Shown here piece by piece: positions 1 through 8,683 of a stretch of 64,000 bases of DNA (positions are counted from its first letter, which is position 1; each line of letters opens with the position of its first letter). Origin of the DNA: Glaciecola sp964195425 (GTDB lineage Bacteria > Pseudomonadota > Gammaproteobacteria > Enterobacterales > Alteromonadaceae). The stretch lies in assembly GCA_964195425.1 (NCBI GenBank), contig CAXMOM010000012.1, positions 1 through 64,000 of the forward strand. Direction: 5' to 3'. The position numbers and the translations under genes were made by a program. A model generated the notes under the pieces. That model saw nothing but the letters and a program-made list of their open reading frames with translations. It was not told the DNA's origin and ran no database searches.

Positions 1-65
1 CTGGACAGACATGTATTTTAAATTACTTGAATGAGCTTTGTTTAAGCTTGCTGTGGCTAGTTGGG

Positions 66-92
66 AGGTCACCGCCTTCGCGGTGATGACCT
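66..92. terminator. GC-rich hairpin, possible terminator of an upstream gene
   Basis: An imperfect inverted repeat: AGGTCACCGC, loop CTTC, then GCGGTGATGACCT, pairing with a three-base bulge. The plus-strand T-run after it is poor (GTTGTTTTA). It could end a gene lying left of the window, or be a simple structured element. The rest of 1-316 shows no convincing gene. A second weak inverted repeat (AAACAGGC at 122-129 and GCCTGTTT at 148-155) follows. Confidence 0.3.
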
Positions 93-316
93 AGGTTGTT
101 TTAGTGTAGTGCGAACAACGTAAACAGGCCGTTATTGCCGTGAAGCCGCCTGTTTCACTGGTAAAGTAATTTATGCACCGTGAGTTCTGCCTGTCTAATT
201 CGAGTCGTCTGAGTTCTAAACATTAATAACGGTATCCCTGTAGGGTTAGCAATTCGAATTTCATCAGTTTCAAACTTTACGAAGAGTAGTCAAAAAGTGT
301 AGACAGTGTCTATCGC

Positions 317-457
317 ATGCTTATAGACGCTACTGAAATGGCGCATTTTCCATTAATCAAACTTGATGCCGCTAATTTTGTTGAAAAAATGAAAGCCATC
401 CGCAGCGCATGTCCTAATGCAGAGTTTATTATTGATACCAACGATAGTTTGAGCTGA
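317..457 (+). pseudogene. Fragment of an enolase-superfamily epimerase gene
   Basis: This 46-codon open stretch reads like an internal piece of a dipeptide epimerase (L-Ala-D/L-Glu epimerase type) or another mandelate-racemase-group enzyme. It has a PLIKLDA segment, then EKMKAIRSACPNAEF and IIDTNDS, matching the family pattern KxKLD ... VRxxxPxAxLxxDANE. A full enzyme is about 320-370 residues. Here the N-terminal capping domain and the rest of the barrel are missing, and a stop follows directly. It starts at an internal-looking ATG with no ribosome site. I read it as a decayed remnant. The match is by eye and could be coincidental. Confidence 0.45.
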
Positions 458-565
458 AGTGCTCAATAAAACGAAACTGCCTCAATTGGTATAGATTGAC
501 ATAAAGTGTCTCGCTATGTACTGTTTTAGTGTAAGGAATACGTCCAAACATTATGGAGAGTGTAC

Positions 566-2209
566 ATGTCACAACTAAGTGATCTTTTTGCCACAATTGA
601 ACGGTTACTGTTTGAGCTAATTACTTGGTTTATTCTCATTCCGAAAACACTCTATCTGATTTTGGCCCACCCAAGCAAAGTTCCCGACTATGTTCGTAGC
701 GAACTCGATCTCAACGATAATTCTCGGGCACGCTTTGACGGCAGTATTTCACCTGTTTTTCTCTTCTTACTAATTGCCATTGGTCCATTTCTACTGTTGA
801 CTGTTATTGATTTACCAAAATTAACGATTACGGCCCCGGAAAGTGCTTCTGCTAAGTCGAGCACTGAGTTTACAGCGAATTTAATTAACGTTCCTTACGC
901 AGAGATTTACCGCACAGTTTGGACAATCGGAGGTAAAAAACAAGTTTATTGTCAGGATTTGTCAGGCTACAAAGGAGACTGCAACTTACTAGCGCAAGAA
1001 AAAGCATGGGACGTATTTTATAATTTGTTAGATCAGTATGAGCCTAAACTTACCATATCTCAACTACACGAAAAATTGACGGTGGCCACTCAGTTATATG
1101 GAGATACATTTTATACAGCTGCAGAAAAAAAGGCTTTGTCTCTTAATAATGCCAACGTAATAGTAAGTGCTTGGTGCCTTCAGTCATCAGATGACTTTGA
1201 TTTAGAGGCGTGCGAACAAGAAATTGAGGCTATCGATATGTTTATGAATAACATTGATGAGGGCAATACTATTGAGAGTAACGTTTCTAAAGTACAGGAT
1301 TCCTTTGATGATGCGACTGCTAAATCGGTATTAGAACGCTATGCGGCTCTTAACATGCATGACCTTGGAGCGAGTGAAAAGACTGCAACCGAAACTTTGC
1401 CATTAGAAAGCCAAACAACCTATAAAGACATTACATTACTGGACTTAAGGTCTAATTCAAACGATAACTCCATGTTCATTAACGCTTCAATGAAACTAAT
1501 GTGGAATTCGCCTGGCTACCATTACGTATCGCTAGAGGTTTTTGACTATAATAACGGCAAACTGCTCGATATAACAGATAGCATTGGTATTTGGGTAAAA
1601 AATGAACTGTCAGCGCCAGAAAATAAACGTAGGAGTGAAGATAAAGAAAAAGCGAAGGAGGTAGACTCCCCCCCTAAACAAGACAAAGAGGATTTATTTT
1701 TTAAAGCCATCCAAAGTTCTGAAACTATGGGCCTTGCAATAGGGTTTCTAATATTTCCGCTTATATTTGCAATGGCTACTCTTCTGGGTAGGGGAAAATC
1801 ATTAACCCAAGCAACAATTAAGCCTGCTTTTTACATTCAATGTCTTTACCTTTCGCCTTTTATACTTTCAATTTGGCTACCATTCTTGTTAATTAATTAT
1901 GCACCAAGGGCAGTATTGAATGTTGAGTTGGCTTATTTGGTGTTATTTATAATTACTATTTGGTGGTTTTTCGCAGAACTATCATTTATAAAAAAAGACC
2001 GCGCAATTTCAGGACTAAAAGCCCTATTCTGGTTAGCACTGCCGCTTCTTTTTATATTTGTTACATTTATTTGTTTAGTGTTCGTTATCGATATACATAG
2101 ATATGACATTGCCGAAGGTTTGGCAAAAACTATGATGTCATTAATGTTGTTAACAATTGCCACCAGCATTTTACGTTCGATATGGAAACGGCTTTTCGGC
2201 AAAAATTAA
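566..2209 (+). CDS. Multi-pass membrane protein of unknown function, 547 aa
   Basis: The ATG at 566 is preferred because GGAG sits seven bases upstream (555-558); an in-frame GTG at 560 is less likely. The N-terminal region has hydrophobic stretches around residues 15-35 and 68-85, separated by a polar segment containing LAHPSKVPDYV. A soluble, acidic, probably extracytoplasmic domain spans about 90-360, with three cysteines visible in its first half. A charged linker rich in Lys and Glu (about 350-375) follows, then five hydrophobic segments to the C-terminus. The arrangement, membrane ends with a large middle domain, resembles Yip1/permease-like proteins of Alteromonadales, but I do not recognise a named family. 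It stands alone, with only a small possible membrane peptide (2242-2388) downstream. Confidence 0.85.
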   Translation: MSQLSDLFATIERLLFELITWFILIPKTLYLILAHPSKVPDYVRSELDLNDNSRARFDGSISPVFLFLLIAIGPFLLLTVIDLPKLTITAPESASAKSSTEFTANLINVPYAEIYRTVWTIGGKKQVYCQDLSGYKGDCNLLAQEKAWDVFYNLLDQYEPKLTISQLHEKLTVATQLYGDTFYTAAEKKALSLNNANVIVSAWCLQSSDDFDLEACEQEIEAIDMFMNNIDEGNTIESNVSKVQDSFDDATAKSVLERYAALNMHDLGASEKTATETLPLESQTTYKDITLLDLRSNSNDNSMFINASMKLMWNSPGYHYVSLEVFDYNNGKLLDITDSIGIWVKNELSAPENKRRSEDKEKAKEVDSPPKQDKEDLFFKAIQSSETMGLAIGFLIFPLIFAMATLLGRGKSLTQATIKPAFYIQCLYLSPFILSIWLPFLLINYAPRAVLNVELAYLVLFIITIWWFFAELSFIKKDRAISGLKALFWLALPLLFIFVTFICLVFVIDIHRYDIAEGLAKTMMSLMLLTIATSILRSIWKRLFGKN

Positions 2210-2241
2210 TTTAGGTAGTCGAATTAGTAGTATGTTTTTTT

Positions 2242-2388
2242 GTGGTCAAACTATTGTTTGGATTCGGCTTAGCGCTTATTAGGTATATTGTATTGCCTAT
2301 TTGCTATTGTTTCGCAGTTTTATTGGCTTTTTTATTAGGGCTACAGTTAAATCCTAGCCAATATTTTTTGCCTGTTAATGGGAGTTAA
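2242..2388 (+). CDS. Possible small membrane peptide, 48 aa
   Basis: A GTG-started frame begins 32 bases after the 547-aa membrane protein. It encodes a basic start, a long hydrophobic stretch of about 30 residues (including IRYIVLPICY and LLAFLLGLQL) and a short polar tail ending LPVNGS. No clear ribosome site precedes it. Composition and position suggest a small membrane protein made with its upstream neighbour. An open frame of this length in AT-rich DNA can also occur by chance, so this is tentative. Confidence 0.3.
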   Translation: MVKLLFGFGLALIRYIVLPICYCFAVLLAFLLGLQLNPSQYFLPVNGS

Positions 2389-2747
2389 CAAAGCTCGCAC
2401 ACGAATTTGAACGGCGAACGGCAGGTTTTGCCGTTTACTTGCCTGTCAACACCATAGATAAAAATCTCATTTCTAGCAAAAATTGACAACTAAAATCTAG
2501 AAAATAACTACAACCGCTTACTTGGACAAAGCTGACCAATGGAACAGTAAACAACTCTATTGCTTTGTCAGCATCTTTATTGTCGACCAAAATTTCAGCT
2601 TTTTGAGAAGAGTTTCGCCATTAATAGCTGAGTAGCTTACTTTATTTTTAGTAGCGCACTTTTCGAGTAGCGTACTTTTTTAAGCCGAAGCACACTATTG
2701 AATTAGTATCGCACTTTATTTAACAACGACACCAAGCGCTGGTTAAT
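2389..2747. other. Non-coding gap with one short hairpin
   Basis: No credible reading frame is seen. A short inverted repeat, AACGGCA then TGCCGTT with a five-base loop, lies near 2416-2434 but lacks a T-run. The stretch near 2650-2720 repeats the phrase TAGTAGCGCAC/TAGCGTAC/TAGTATCGCAC loosely, each followed by a T-run. This looks like low-complexity decay rather than a functional repeat. Confidence 0.4.
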
Positions 2748-3672
2748 ATGGATTACATTGCTGGTGCTCAGGCAAACAATGCCAACGCCACTTCCCTGTT
2801 TATGGCTGACGCAGCCTTAGGACGAGTTGTAGATGTAATGACCCTAAACATAAATAAAGCCGCTGAAAATATTGCTTTTGGTTTAGATGGCTTGGCCCTT
2901 AGTGCCGCCGATGAAGTATACAAAGTGCTTGCTGCTAATTTCGACCAACTAACAGCAACAGTTTTCTCTGGGCCAACTTCACAGTCTGTTTCACGTGTTG
3001 GTTTAAGTAGTAAATAGTTTCAAATAGAAGATCTTTTCAAAGCAATTTTGGATGACGCAATTACTGAATTATCAGTAAACCAAACTTAAGCTTACCCGTC
3101 GTGCAATTGCGAATTGATCAATTAAGAGGCAATGCGAATATTGCAAAAATGACCAATAATCTTATAGCCACTGCAAACTACCTTATTAATGAATTTGATC
3201 AAGAGAATTCGTTACCACGCGATCTTGCTTCTTTTCAACAAATATTAGTGTTACCCACATTGTCGCAACCCGTTGCATTTGCAGATGAAGAGGCGCTTGT
3301 GGCCATTATGATTATTTCTCAGCTTCTGACTTCTGAAGACGGTGATTGGATTTATGAGCTTTTAGCTAAGGACACAATAGGTCTAGGCCCTGTGAATAAC
3401 TTAATTGATGTGCAATTTGACTTATCATTACTCAATAACGATATTCGTCACATTGTTGAGACTAGCCCAGACGTTATTGCGGCAGTGGTATTAAATAACA
3501 ATGGTATTGATAACGAAGGCCTAGCCTACCGCGCAACCCTAACGAAGCTTATGGCAAGTTTGGATTTACCTTAAACGACGACAAGGCCACATGGCATTCA
3601 AACGACGCTTCAGTAAATGGTGATTATGGCGTGAGAGCAACACAAGACCTGCCCGATAATGATCAAGCTTGA
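2748..3672 (+). pseudogene. Relic of a larger repeat or adhesin-type gene, broken into pieces
   Basis: Two open pieces (2748-3017, 89 codons; 3101-3574, 157 codons from a GTG) lie in line without good ribosome sites. The second ends at a stop, but a different frame continues the coding-like sequence from about 3532 to 3672. That frame reads AYGKFGFTLNDDKATW, close to the VCBS-type motif (YGxFTLxxDGxWTY) of large surface adhesins, then stops. This suggests at least one frameshift in a formerly longer secreted repeat protein. The first piece has an alanine-rich composition but no recognisable domain. It could instead be two small unrelated hypothetical genes. Confidence 0.4.
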
Positions 3673-3765
3673 GAAGTTATACTAAGTCTAGGCGCATAAT
3701 CTTTGGCTGGTGTCGCAACAGTGCTAACAATCTAACATTTTCGATTATTTGTTGAAATTAAACGC

Positions 3766-3951
3766 TTAACCAAATCTGCGTACATCAGGCATAATAATAA
3801 GCAAGAAAGTGGCTATTGGGCCAAGCAACAAAGAAATTAGAAACCAAACTAGTCCTCTGCGTCCCTTACCTTGGGCTAGTGCTGAATTAATAAGAGCTAA
3901 GGTGCCCCAACCCACAAAATAGGATCCATTCATTACTGCTATTTCAGACAT
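3766..3951 (-). CDS. Small membrane protein with two hydrophobic segments, 61 aa
   Basis: A good ribosome site (TGAGGAACTG, then a short spacer and ATG) supports the start at 3951. The protein has a first hydrophobic stretch at about 8-25, a basic turn with GKGRRG at about 29-34, and a second segment (WFLISLLLGPIATFLLIIMP) ending in an arginine-rich tail. The layout GRxGLxWFLxSLLLGP is a recurring pattern in tiny bacterial membrane proteins of unknown role. It is monocistronic, with no neighbour suggesting a partner. Confidence 0.65.
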   Translation of the reverse strand: MSEIAVMNGSYFVGWGTLALINSALAQGKGRRGLVWFLISLLLGPIATFLLIIMPDVRRFG

Positions 3952-4151
3952 TTATCAGTTCCTCATTTAGTACAACAATTACTTTTTTTGTCTCTGAAAG
4001 TTTAGAACTTAAGACAGAAAAAACTGCCAGAGTCTGACTTTATTATTGTAGGCTACTGCTAAATAAGCAAGTAACCTTAGCAAATACTCGCCTTAGTTCG
4101 CGCTATTTCAGGGTTCAAGAAAACAAATAAAAGCGCTATAAGCAAGAAATT

Positions 4152-5723
4152 TTAGCTGTCTCGTATAATTTCTCGTGCCGCATTGTGTCCTGGAGCACCG
4201 GTTACGCCGCCGCCCGGATGAGTACCAGCCCCGCACATATACAAACCCTTTATTGGCGAGCGGTAATTGCCATGACCTAACAATGGTCTGGTACTGAACA
4301 TCTGATCCAAACTCATGTTACCGTGCATAATGTCACCTTTAGTTAGCCCGAATATGCGTTCAAGATCAAGCGGGCTCAGCACCTGACGACCAAGTACCGA
4401 TTGTGTAAACCCAGGTGCAAACTTCTCGACCTGAGCAATAATTAAGTCAGCAGCCGTTTCTCGGTGTTCATCCCAATCGATATCAGGGTCAAACTGTTGG
4501 CAAAATAAACTTGCAACGTGCTGACCCTCTGGGGCAAGCGTATTGTCGAGTGTTGAAGGAATAAGCATTTCCACAATGGGCGATTTTGACCAACCGTACT
4601 GCTTTGAATCACGATAAGCTTGGTCTATGTAGGCCGAGGTGGCTCCTATCACTATGCCACCGGTAAGATGGTCTGCGCTTGCCCGTTCTTGTTGTGCTAA
4701 GCAAGTAAACTTGGGTAGTTCACTCAGTGCTACATTCATACGAAATGTGCCTGAACCGTTTTTGTAATGTTTCATGCGACGCGAGAAATCCGCCGGTAGT
4801 TCCTTTGCGTCAACTAAGTGGTTGTACAAAAGACTTGGATTGAGATTTGAAACGATAACTTTTGCCTCTATGGTGTCGCCATTTTCTAACAACACGCCAT
4901 AGGCTCGGCCATCTCGAACCAGCACTTTACTTACCGCAGCATCTGTTTCTATTTCAACCCCTTTGGCAACAGCCGACTTTGCCATGGCTTGAGTAATTGA
5001 ACCCATACCCCCAATGGCGTGACCCCATACGCCTTTTTCGCCGTTGACTTCACCAAATGCGTGATGCATTAGCACATAAGCAGTACCCGGTGTTTGAGTA
5101 TCAGCGTAGTTGCCAACAATACCATCAAAGGCAAACGCGCCCTTGACCAGCTCGTTTTCAAAGTATAAGTCCAAAAAATCTGAAACACTTTTTGTGAAAA
5201 TATCTAAAACAATGCGTTCGTCTTCAATGGGTAATTTGCGCAAACGATTACCAAACTTAGCGGCTTTAAAAAGGTCTCTTATACCGCCGCCCACATTTGG
5301 CGGCGTTTCAAGTAAAAAGTCACGAATAAGATCAGCAACCATGCCGGTGTCTCTAAAGTATCTATCCAGTGCTTGGGCGTCGTTCTTTGAAAAACGTGCT
5401 ACCTCGGATTTTAAGTTATCAGATCCCACTACAAACGCTAAGAAGTTACCATCGTCGTGCGGCCATAAATTATTGACCTTTCTATGCACAATTTCCAAGC
5501 CATTTTGATGCAGTTGTAAATCTTCGATAACCTTTGGATTTAGTAAGCTTACGGTGTAAGAAGCTACTGAGTTTCTAAAACCTGGATGGAATTCCTCAGT
5601 AACAGCAGCACCACCAACAACGCTACGGAGCTCCAATACCCGCACCTTTTTGCCGGCCATTGCAAGGTAGTTTGCACATACCAGACCGTTGTGTCCGCCG
5701 CCAATAACAATTACATCTAACAT
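4152..5723 (-). CDS. FAD-dependent oxidoreductase, phytoene desaturase/PYROXD2-like
   Basis: A 523-aa flavoprotein. The N-terminus carries the FAD-binding Rossmann motif VIVIGGGHNGLVCANYLA (about residues 4-21), followed by the ELR dinucleotide-binding extension. The C-terminus carries the second FAD motif of the CrtI group (GLYMCGAGTHPGGGVTGAPG, about 492-511). Length and motifs match the NAD(P)/FAD-dependent proteins related to carotenoid desaturases and to eukaryotic PYROXD2. The substrate is unknown; no carotenoid genes are nearby. It is transcribed away from a Rieske oxygenase gene, with a perfect palindrome between them, so the two probably share a regulator and may act on one catabolic or modifying pathway. 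That functional link is inference. Confidence 0.85.
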   Translation of the reverse strand: MLDVIVIGGGHNGLVCANYLAMAGKKVRVLELRSVVGGAAVTEEFHPGFRNSVASYTVSLLNPKVIEDLQLHQNGLEIVHRKVNNLWPHDDGNFLAFVVGSDNLKSEVARFSKNDAQALDRYFRDTGMVADLIRDFLLETPPNVGGGIRDLFKAAKFGNRLRKLPIEDERIVLDIFTKSVSDFLDLYFENELVKGAFAFDGIVGNYADTQTPGTAYVLMHHAFGEVNGEKGVWGHAIGGMGSITQAMAKSAVAKGVEIETDAAVSKVLVRDGRAYGVLLENGDTIEAKVIVSNLNPSLLYNHLVDAKELPADFSRRMKHYKNGSGTFRMNVALSELPKFTCLAQQERASADHLTGGIVIGATSAYIDQAYRDSKQYGWSKSPIVEMLIPSTLDNTLAPEGQHVASLFCQQFDPDIDWDEHRETAADLIIAQVEKFAPGFTQSVLGRQVLSPLDLERIFGLTKGDIMHGNMSLDQMFSTRPLLGHGNYRSPIKGLYMCGAGTHPGGGVTGAPGHNAAREIIRDS

Positions 5724-5755
5724 CTATATTCCTTCGCAGTTTTTAAGCGTGTTTA

Positions 5756-5789
5756 TTGACAGTATTGAACACCTGTTCAATACTGTCAA
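5756..5789. promoter_or_regulatory. Perfect palindrome with mirrored promoters, likely operator
   Basis: TTGACAGTATTGAAC is followed by ACCT and its exact reverse complement, giving two 15-bp arms and a 4-bp centre. It lies between the divergent flavoprotein (start 5723) and Rieske oxygenase (start 5821). Because of the symmetry each strand carries TTGACA, a 17-base spacer and AATACT, that is a consensus -35 and a 4-of-6 match to the -10. Each -10 lies 37-38 bases from its start codon. A dimeric repressor (TetR-like sites often look like this) bound here would block both promoters. There is no T-run, so a terminator is unlikely. Confidence 0.7.
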
Positions 5790-5820
5790 TGCTAGTAATA
5801 AAGGAAGCAAATCTATACTT

Positions 5821-7023
5821 ATGACGTTTTCAATTTCAGATAAAATAAACCAACTTGTGGCAGCGCAACGGCAGGGTTTTTCACTTGAGCAAGATTTTTA
5901 TAAAGACATAGATGTGTATCGCACCGAGATAAACCAAATATTTTTAAAGCATTGGTTATACGCAGGGCATGTGTCACAAATTCCTAATGCGGGAGACTAT
6001 GTTACGTTTGAATTTGATACAGAATCAGTGATTGTTGTTCGCACCGCTACTGACGATATCAAAGCGTATATGAATGTTTGCCGTCATCGCGGGTCACGAA
6101 TTTGCCTTGAACAATCGGGTTCACTAAAAGCGCTTACCTGTCCATATCACGCATGGAGCTATAATTTGGCAGGGGAGCTTATTTCTGCTCGCAATATGCC
6201 CGACGATTTTGCGCGTTCTGAAAACGGTTTACATAAGGTAAATATAGCAATTATTGGTGGGCTTATTTTTATATGCTTAAGTGAAAACCCGCCCAGTATC
6301 ACTTCCCTAAGCAAAGAGCTAATGCCAATCTTTGATACATTTGGTTTTCACTCTATGAAACTGGCCGAACAAAAGTCATATCGAATTCCAGCAAATTGGA
6401 AGTTAGCGGTAGAGAACTATCAAGAGTGTTACCACTGTGCCACGTCGCATCAAGAGTTTGCACAAATCCACGCTATGGCGAAGCCTCCAAAGCTTTTTCA
6501 ACAGGCGAAAACAGATTACGCTCAGGCTAATAGAGATGATCCAAAGTTCAAAGAAGTAAATTGTTATTTTGGTTTGGCCGAACAGGGCCAAGAAGGGTTT
6601 CAATACGATCGGAATCCACTTATTCGCGGTGCACGCAGTGGTAGCTTAGGCGGTAAACCTGTTGCACCGTTATTAGGATCTTTACAAAACTATGACGGCG
6701 GCGCATCTGAACTAATGATTGGCCCGCTTAGTTACTTTTTGATTTACGACGACCATATGATTGGCTACCGCTTTCTACCTGTCTCTGTGGATGAGTGTGT
6801 ATGTGTTGTCTCTTGGTTTGTGAACGGTTCAGCAGTTCAAGGGGCTGACTACCAACTTGATCAACTCACGTGGCTATGGGATGTGACCACACAAGCAGAC
6901 AAAAAAATTATTAAAAACAATCAAAAAGGTGTGGACTCAAGATTTTACCAACCAGGGCGCCTGTCTGAAATGGAGACCTTTCAGCAAAGTTTTTTAGATT
7001 GGTATTTAAATGCCTTAATTTGA
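5821..7023 (+). CDS. Rieske non-haem iron oxygenase, alpha-subunit type
   Basis: A 400-aa ring-hydroxylating/demethylating oxygenase. The Rieske [2Fe-2S] motif is present as CRHRGS, then CPYHAW (about residues 87-115). The catalytic mononuclear iron site is ENYQECYHCATSHQEF (about 197-212), with an acidic ligand candidate in the later WDVTTQAD stretch. The family hydroxylates aromatics or demethylates quaternary amines (carnitine or glycine-betaine monooxygenase relatives). The substrate cannot be told from sequence. The ATG at 5821 follows the divergent palindrome; GGAAG lies about 13 bases upstream, slightly far. No ferredoxin or reductase partner is adjacent, so electrons must come from a protein encoded elsewhere. 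Coding phase continues leftward from 5821 by chance only. Confidence 0.9.
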   Translation: MTFSISDKINQLVAAQRQGFSLEQDFYKDIDVYRTEINQIFLKHWLYAGHVSQIPNAGDYVTFEFDTESVIVVRTATDDIKAYMNVCRHRGSRICLEQSGSLKALTCPYHAWSYNLAGELISARNMPDDFARSENGLHKVNIAIIGGLIFICLSENPPSITSLSKELMPIFDTFGFHSMKLAEQKSYRIPANWKLAVENYQECYHCATSHQEFAQIHAMAKPPKLFQQAKTDYAQANRDDPKFKEVNCYFGLAEQGQEGFQYDRNPLIRGARSGSLGGKPVAPLLGSLQNYDGGASELMIGPLSYFLIYDDHMIGYRFLPVSVDECVCVVSWFVNGSAVQGADYQLDQLTWLWDVTTQADKKIIKNNQKGVDSRFYQPGRLSEMETFQQSFLDWYLNALI

Positions 7024-7098
7024 TATAAGCGTTATCACTGTTAAAAATTACTCCTTTACTCTAATATTCCTTATCAATTTTAATATGCTAATTCAAAA

Positions 7099-7419
7099 AT
7101 GAAAAATAAAATATCACCTGAAACTGAAGTTCAAGCGATGAAAATTGCCAAAGGCACACAAAAGATTGGGCAAACTAAAGAGCAAACCAAGTTAATTGCC
7201 CAAGGTGTTGAAAAGGGTATTGCTGAATATAAGAAACAACAGGGTAAAAAATTACGTGACATAGATAAACAGCGTAAACAAAAACTAAAACAAAGAGAAC
7301 AAGAGGGTGTCGAACCCATCGAAAATGCAGTCGGTAATAAGCATATGAACCTTGTGCCTTGGATTTTGCTGGCCTTAAGTTGGTTGGGTTTTGTTGCTTA
7401 TGTTGCTTGGTTGAATTAG
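7099..7419 (+). CDS. DUF2956 family protein
   Basis: A 106-aa protein. It has a conserved basic N-terminal part (ISPETEVQAMKIAKGTQKIG, then QTKEQTKLIAQGVEKGIAEY) followed by a Lys/Gln/Arg-rich helix and a single C-terminal transmembrane segment (about 86-104, WILLALSWLGFVAYVAWL). This is the typical form of DUF2956, found in Vibrio, Shewanella and Alteromonas. The function is unknown; the charged cytoplasmic part anchored by a C-terminal helix suggests a membrane-tethered protein. It lies 75 bases after the Rieske oxygenase but probably has its own promoter. No strong ribosome site is visible. Confidence 0.85.
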   Translation: MKNKISPETEVQAMKIAKGTQKIGQTKEQTKLIAQGVEKGIAEYKKQQGKKLRDIDKQRKQKLKQREQEGVEPIENAVGNKHMNLVPWILLALSWLGFVAYVAWLN

Positions 7420-7633
7420 CCCAGTATTTTTTATCACACCCCTCAATATCACTTTTTATATCCTATCTGGCCAAGGCCAGAGTTATGAAACATTTCCATT
7501 TCCTCTATATGTCAATATATAGCTCCTTTCATCGAGACCAAAAGACTGGCGTTGATTCAAGTCCATATTCACTAAATGATGAAACCGGCCGATACGTATA
7601 AATACTTATTCAAATAGCAAACTAGGATTCCGG

Positions 7634-8683
7634 GTGCTTTCAGGTGAAAACTACAGTTCTAATTTAATTAGAAAAACCTCTTTATATATTTCGGTGTCTG
7701 CCTGTGTTGGCTCATCACTTATGTATATATTCGGGGATCAGGCAATTGAACTCAGCCTGTTGGCGGCGTTCAATTGTTTGCTGGTAATATCTGCCGCTAT
7801 TTTTATACATCGCTTCCCAGATGCCAAATGCAATGGATTACTCTTAATAACAAGCTGTGTTATTGCGGTATTGCTTTGCACTAGCGTTTCAGGTGGGATA
7901 AGCAGTCGGTTTATCGTCATTATTTCCACTTTTCCCATTATGATGTGCTTAATGCTAAAAAGGTGTCAAGCCGTCGCTTTTGTCTTGCTTATTGCGTTAT
8001 ACGTAACTGTCTTAAGTGTGTTTGGTGACTATTTCCCTGATTATACCGGCGTCTCTCTTTTGGAGACAGAACGTTTTCCCAAAACACTTTGGCTACTATT
8101 GGCGTTGGTAACGCAATTGCTGCTTGGCCTAGTGTTTGTCAAGATAATTTACAAGCTGACTATTAGGCTTGAATCGCCAACATCTGCTAGTGCAACAACC
8201 GGTATTTATGATGAAGAGAGCGTGATCGCCTATGCTGACAAGGTACTGCTAAAACTTCGTGCAGACGAGAAGCCTAGCGGACTAATGACATTGATGGTCA
8301 TTGAACCTACCTTGCTTTGTGCGCAAGACAGTGCTGTGCAACAGCAAACCTTGATAAACGGTATGGCTGGATGTATCAAAAAAGTTATGAGAAAAGATTT
8401 TAAAATAATTGGGCAAACCTCATTGGGCCAACTTATCGTGTGTATTGAAGTGAACAGCCGAGATAAAGCCAAAGCAATAGCACAATGTTGCTTAGAGGCC
8501 TTTACCAAAAAGCTTAAACATTCTGACGAATATATAGGTACTAACATTGGTCTGATTTCGGTAGATGGGGATGTAAATATTGACGTTAAGAGCCTATTTT
8601 CATTGTCGATGTTAGCGCTAGCAAAATCTAAGAAAAAAGGTTCAGAAACAATTATTGATTATTATGATTTGAGAAAACCGTAG
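7634..8683 (+). CDS. Membrane protein with degenerate GGDEF-like domain
   Basis: A 349-aa protein starting at GTG, with AGGA six bases upstream. About six hydrophobic segments occupy residues 12-180, interrupted by the periplasmic stretch FGDYFPDYTGVSLLETERFP. The cytoplasmic part (about 190-345) has the length and helix/strand rhythm of a diguanylate cyclase domain. However, the active-site hairpin that should read GGDEF reads GQTSLGQLIV, and no RxxD inhibitory site is seen. It therefore cannot be expected to make cyclic di-GMP; it could be a catalytically dead sensor or scaffold. An intact cyclase (49016-50170) and a broken EAL gene (41283-41939) are elsewhere in the window. Assignment rests on topology and position of the degenerate motif. 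Confidence 0.65.
   Translation: MLSGENYSSNLIRKTSLYISVSACVGSSLMYIFGDQAIELSLLAAFNCLLVISAAIFIHRFPDAKCNGLLLITSCVIAVLLCTSVSGGISSRFIVIISTFPIMMCLMLKRCQAVAFVLLIALYVTVLSVFGDYFPDYTGVSLLETERFPKTLWLLLALVTQLLLGLVFVKIIYKLTIRLESPTSASATTGIYDEESVIAYADKVLLKLRADEKPSGLMTLMVIEPTLLCAQDSAVQQQTLINGMAGCIKKVMRKDFKIIGQTSLGQLIVCIEVNSRDKAKAIAQCCLEAFTKKLKHSDEYIGTNIGLISVDGDVNIDVKSLFSLSMLALAKSKKKGSETIIDYYDLRKP

Noticed and set aside
5110..5508. 132-aa plus-strand frame
   Set aside because: Antisense to the CrtI-like flavoprotein gene, with low-complexity basic composition and no ribosome site.
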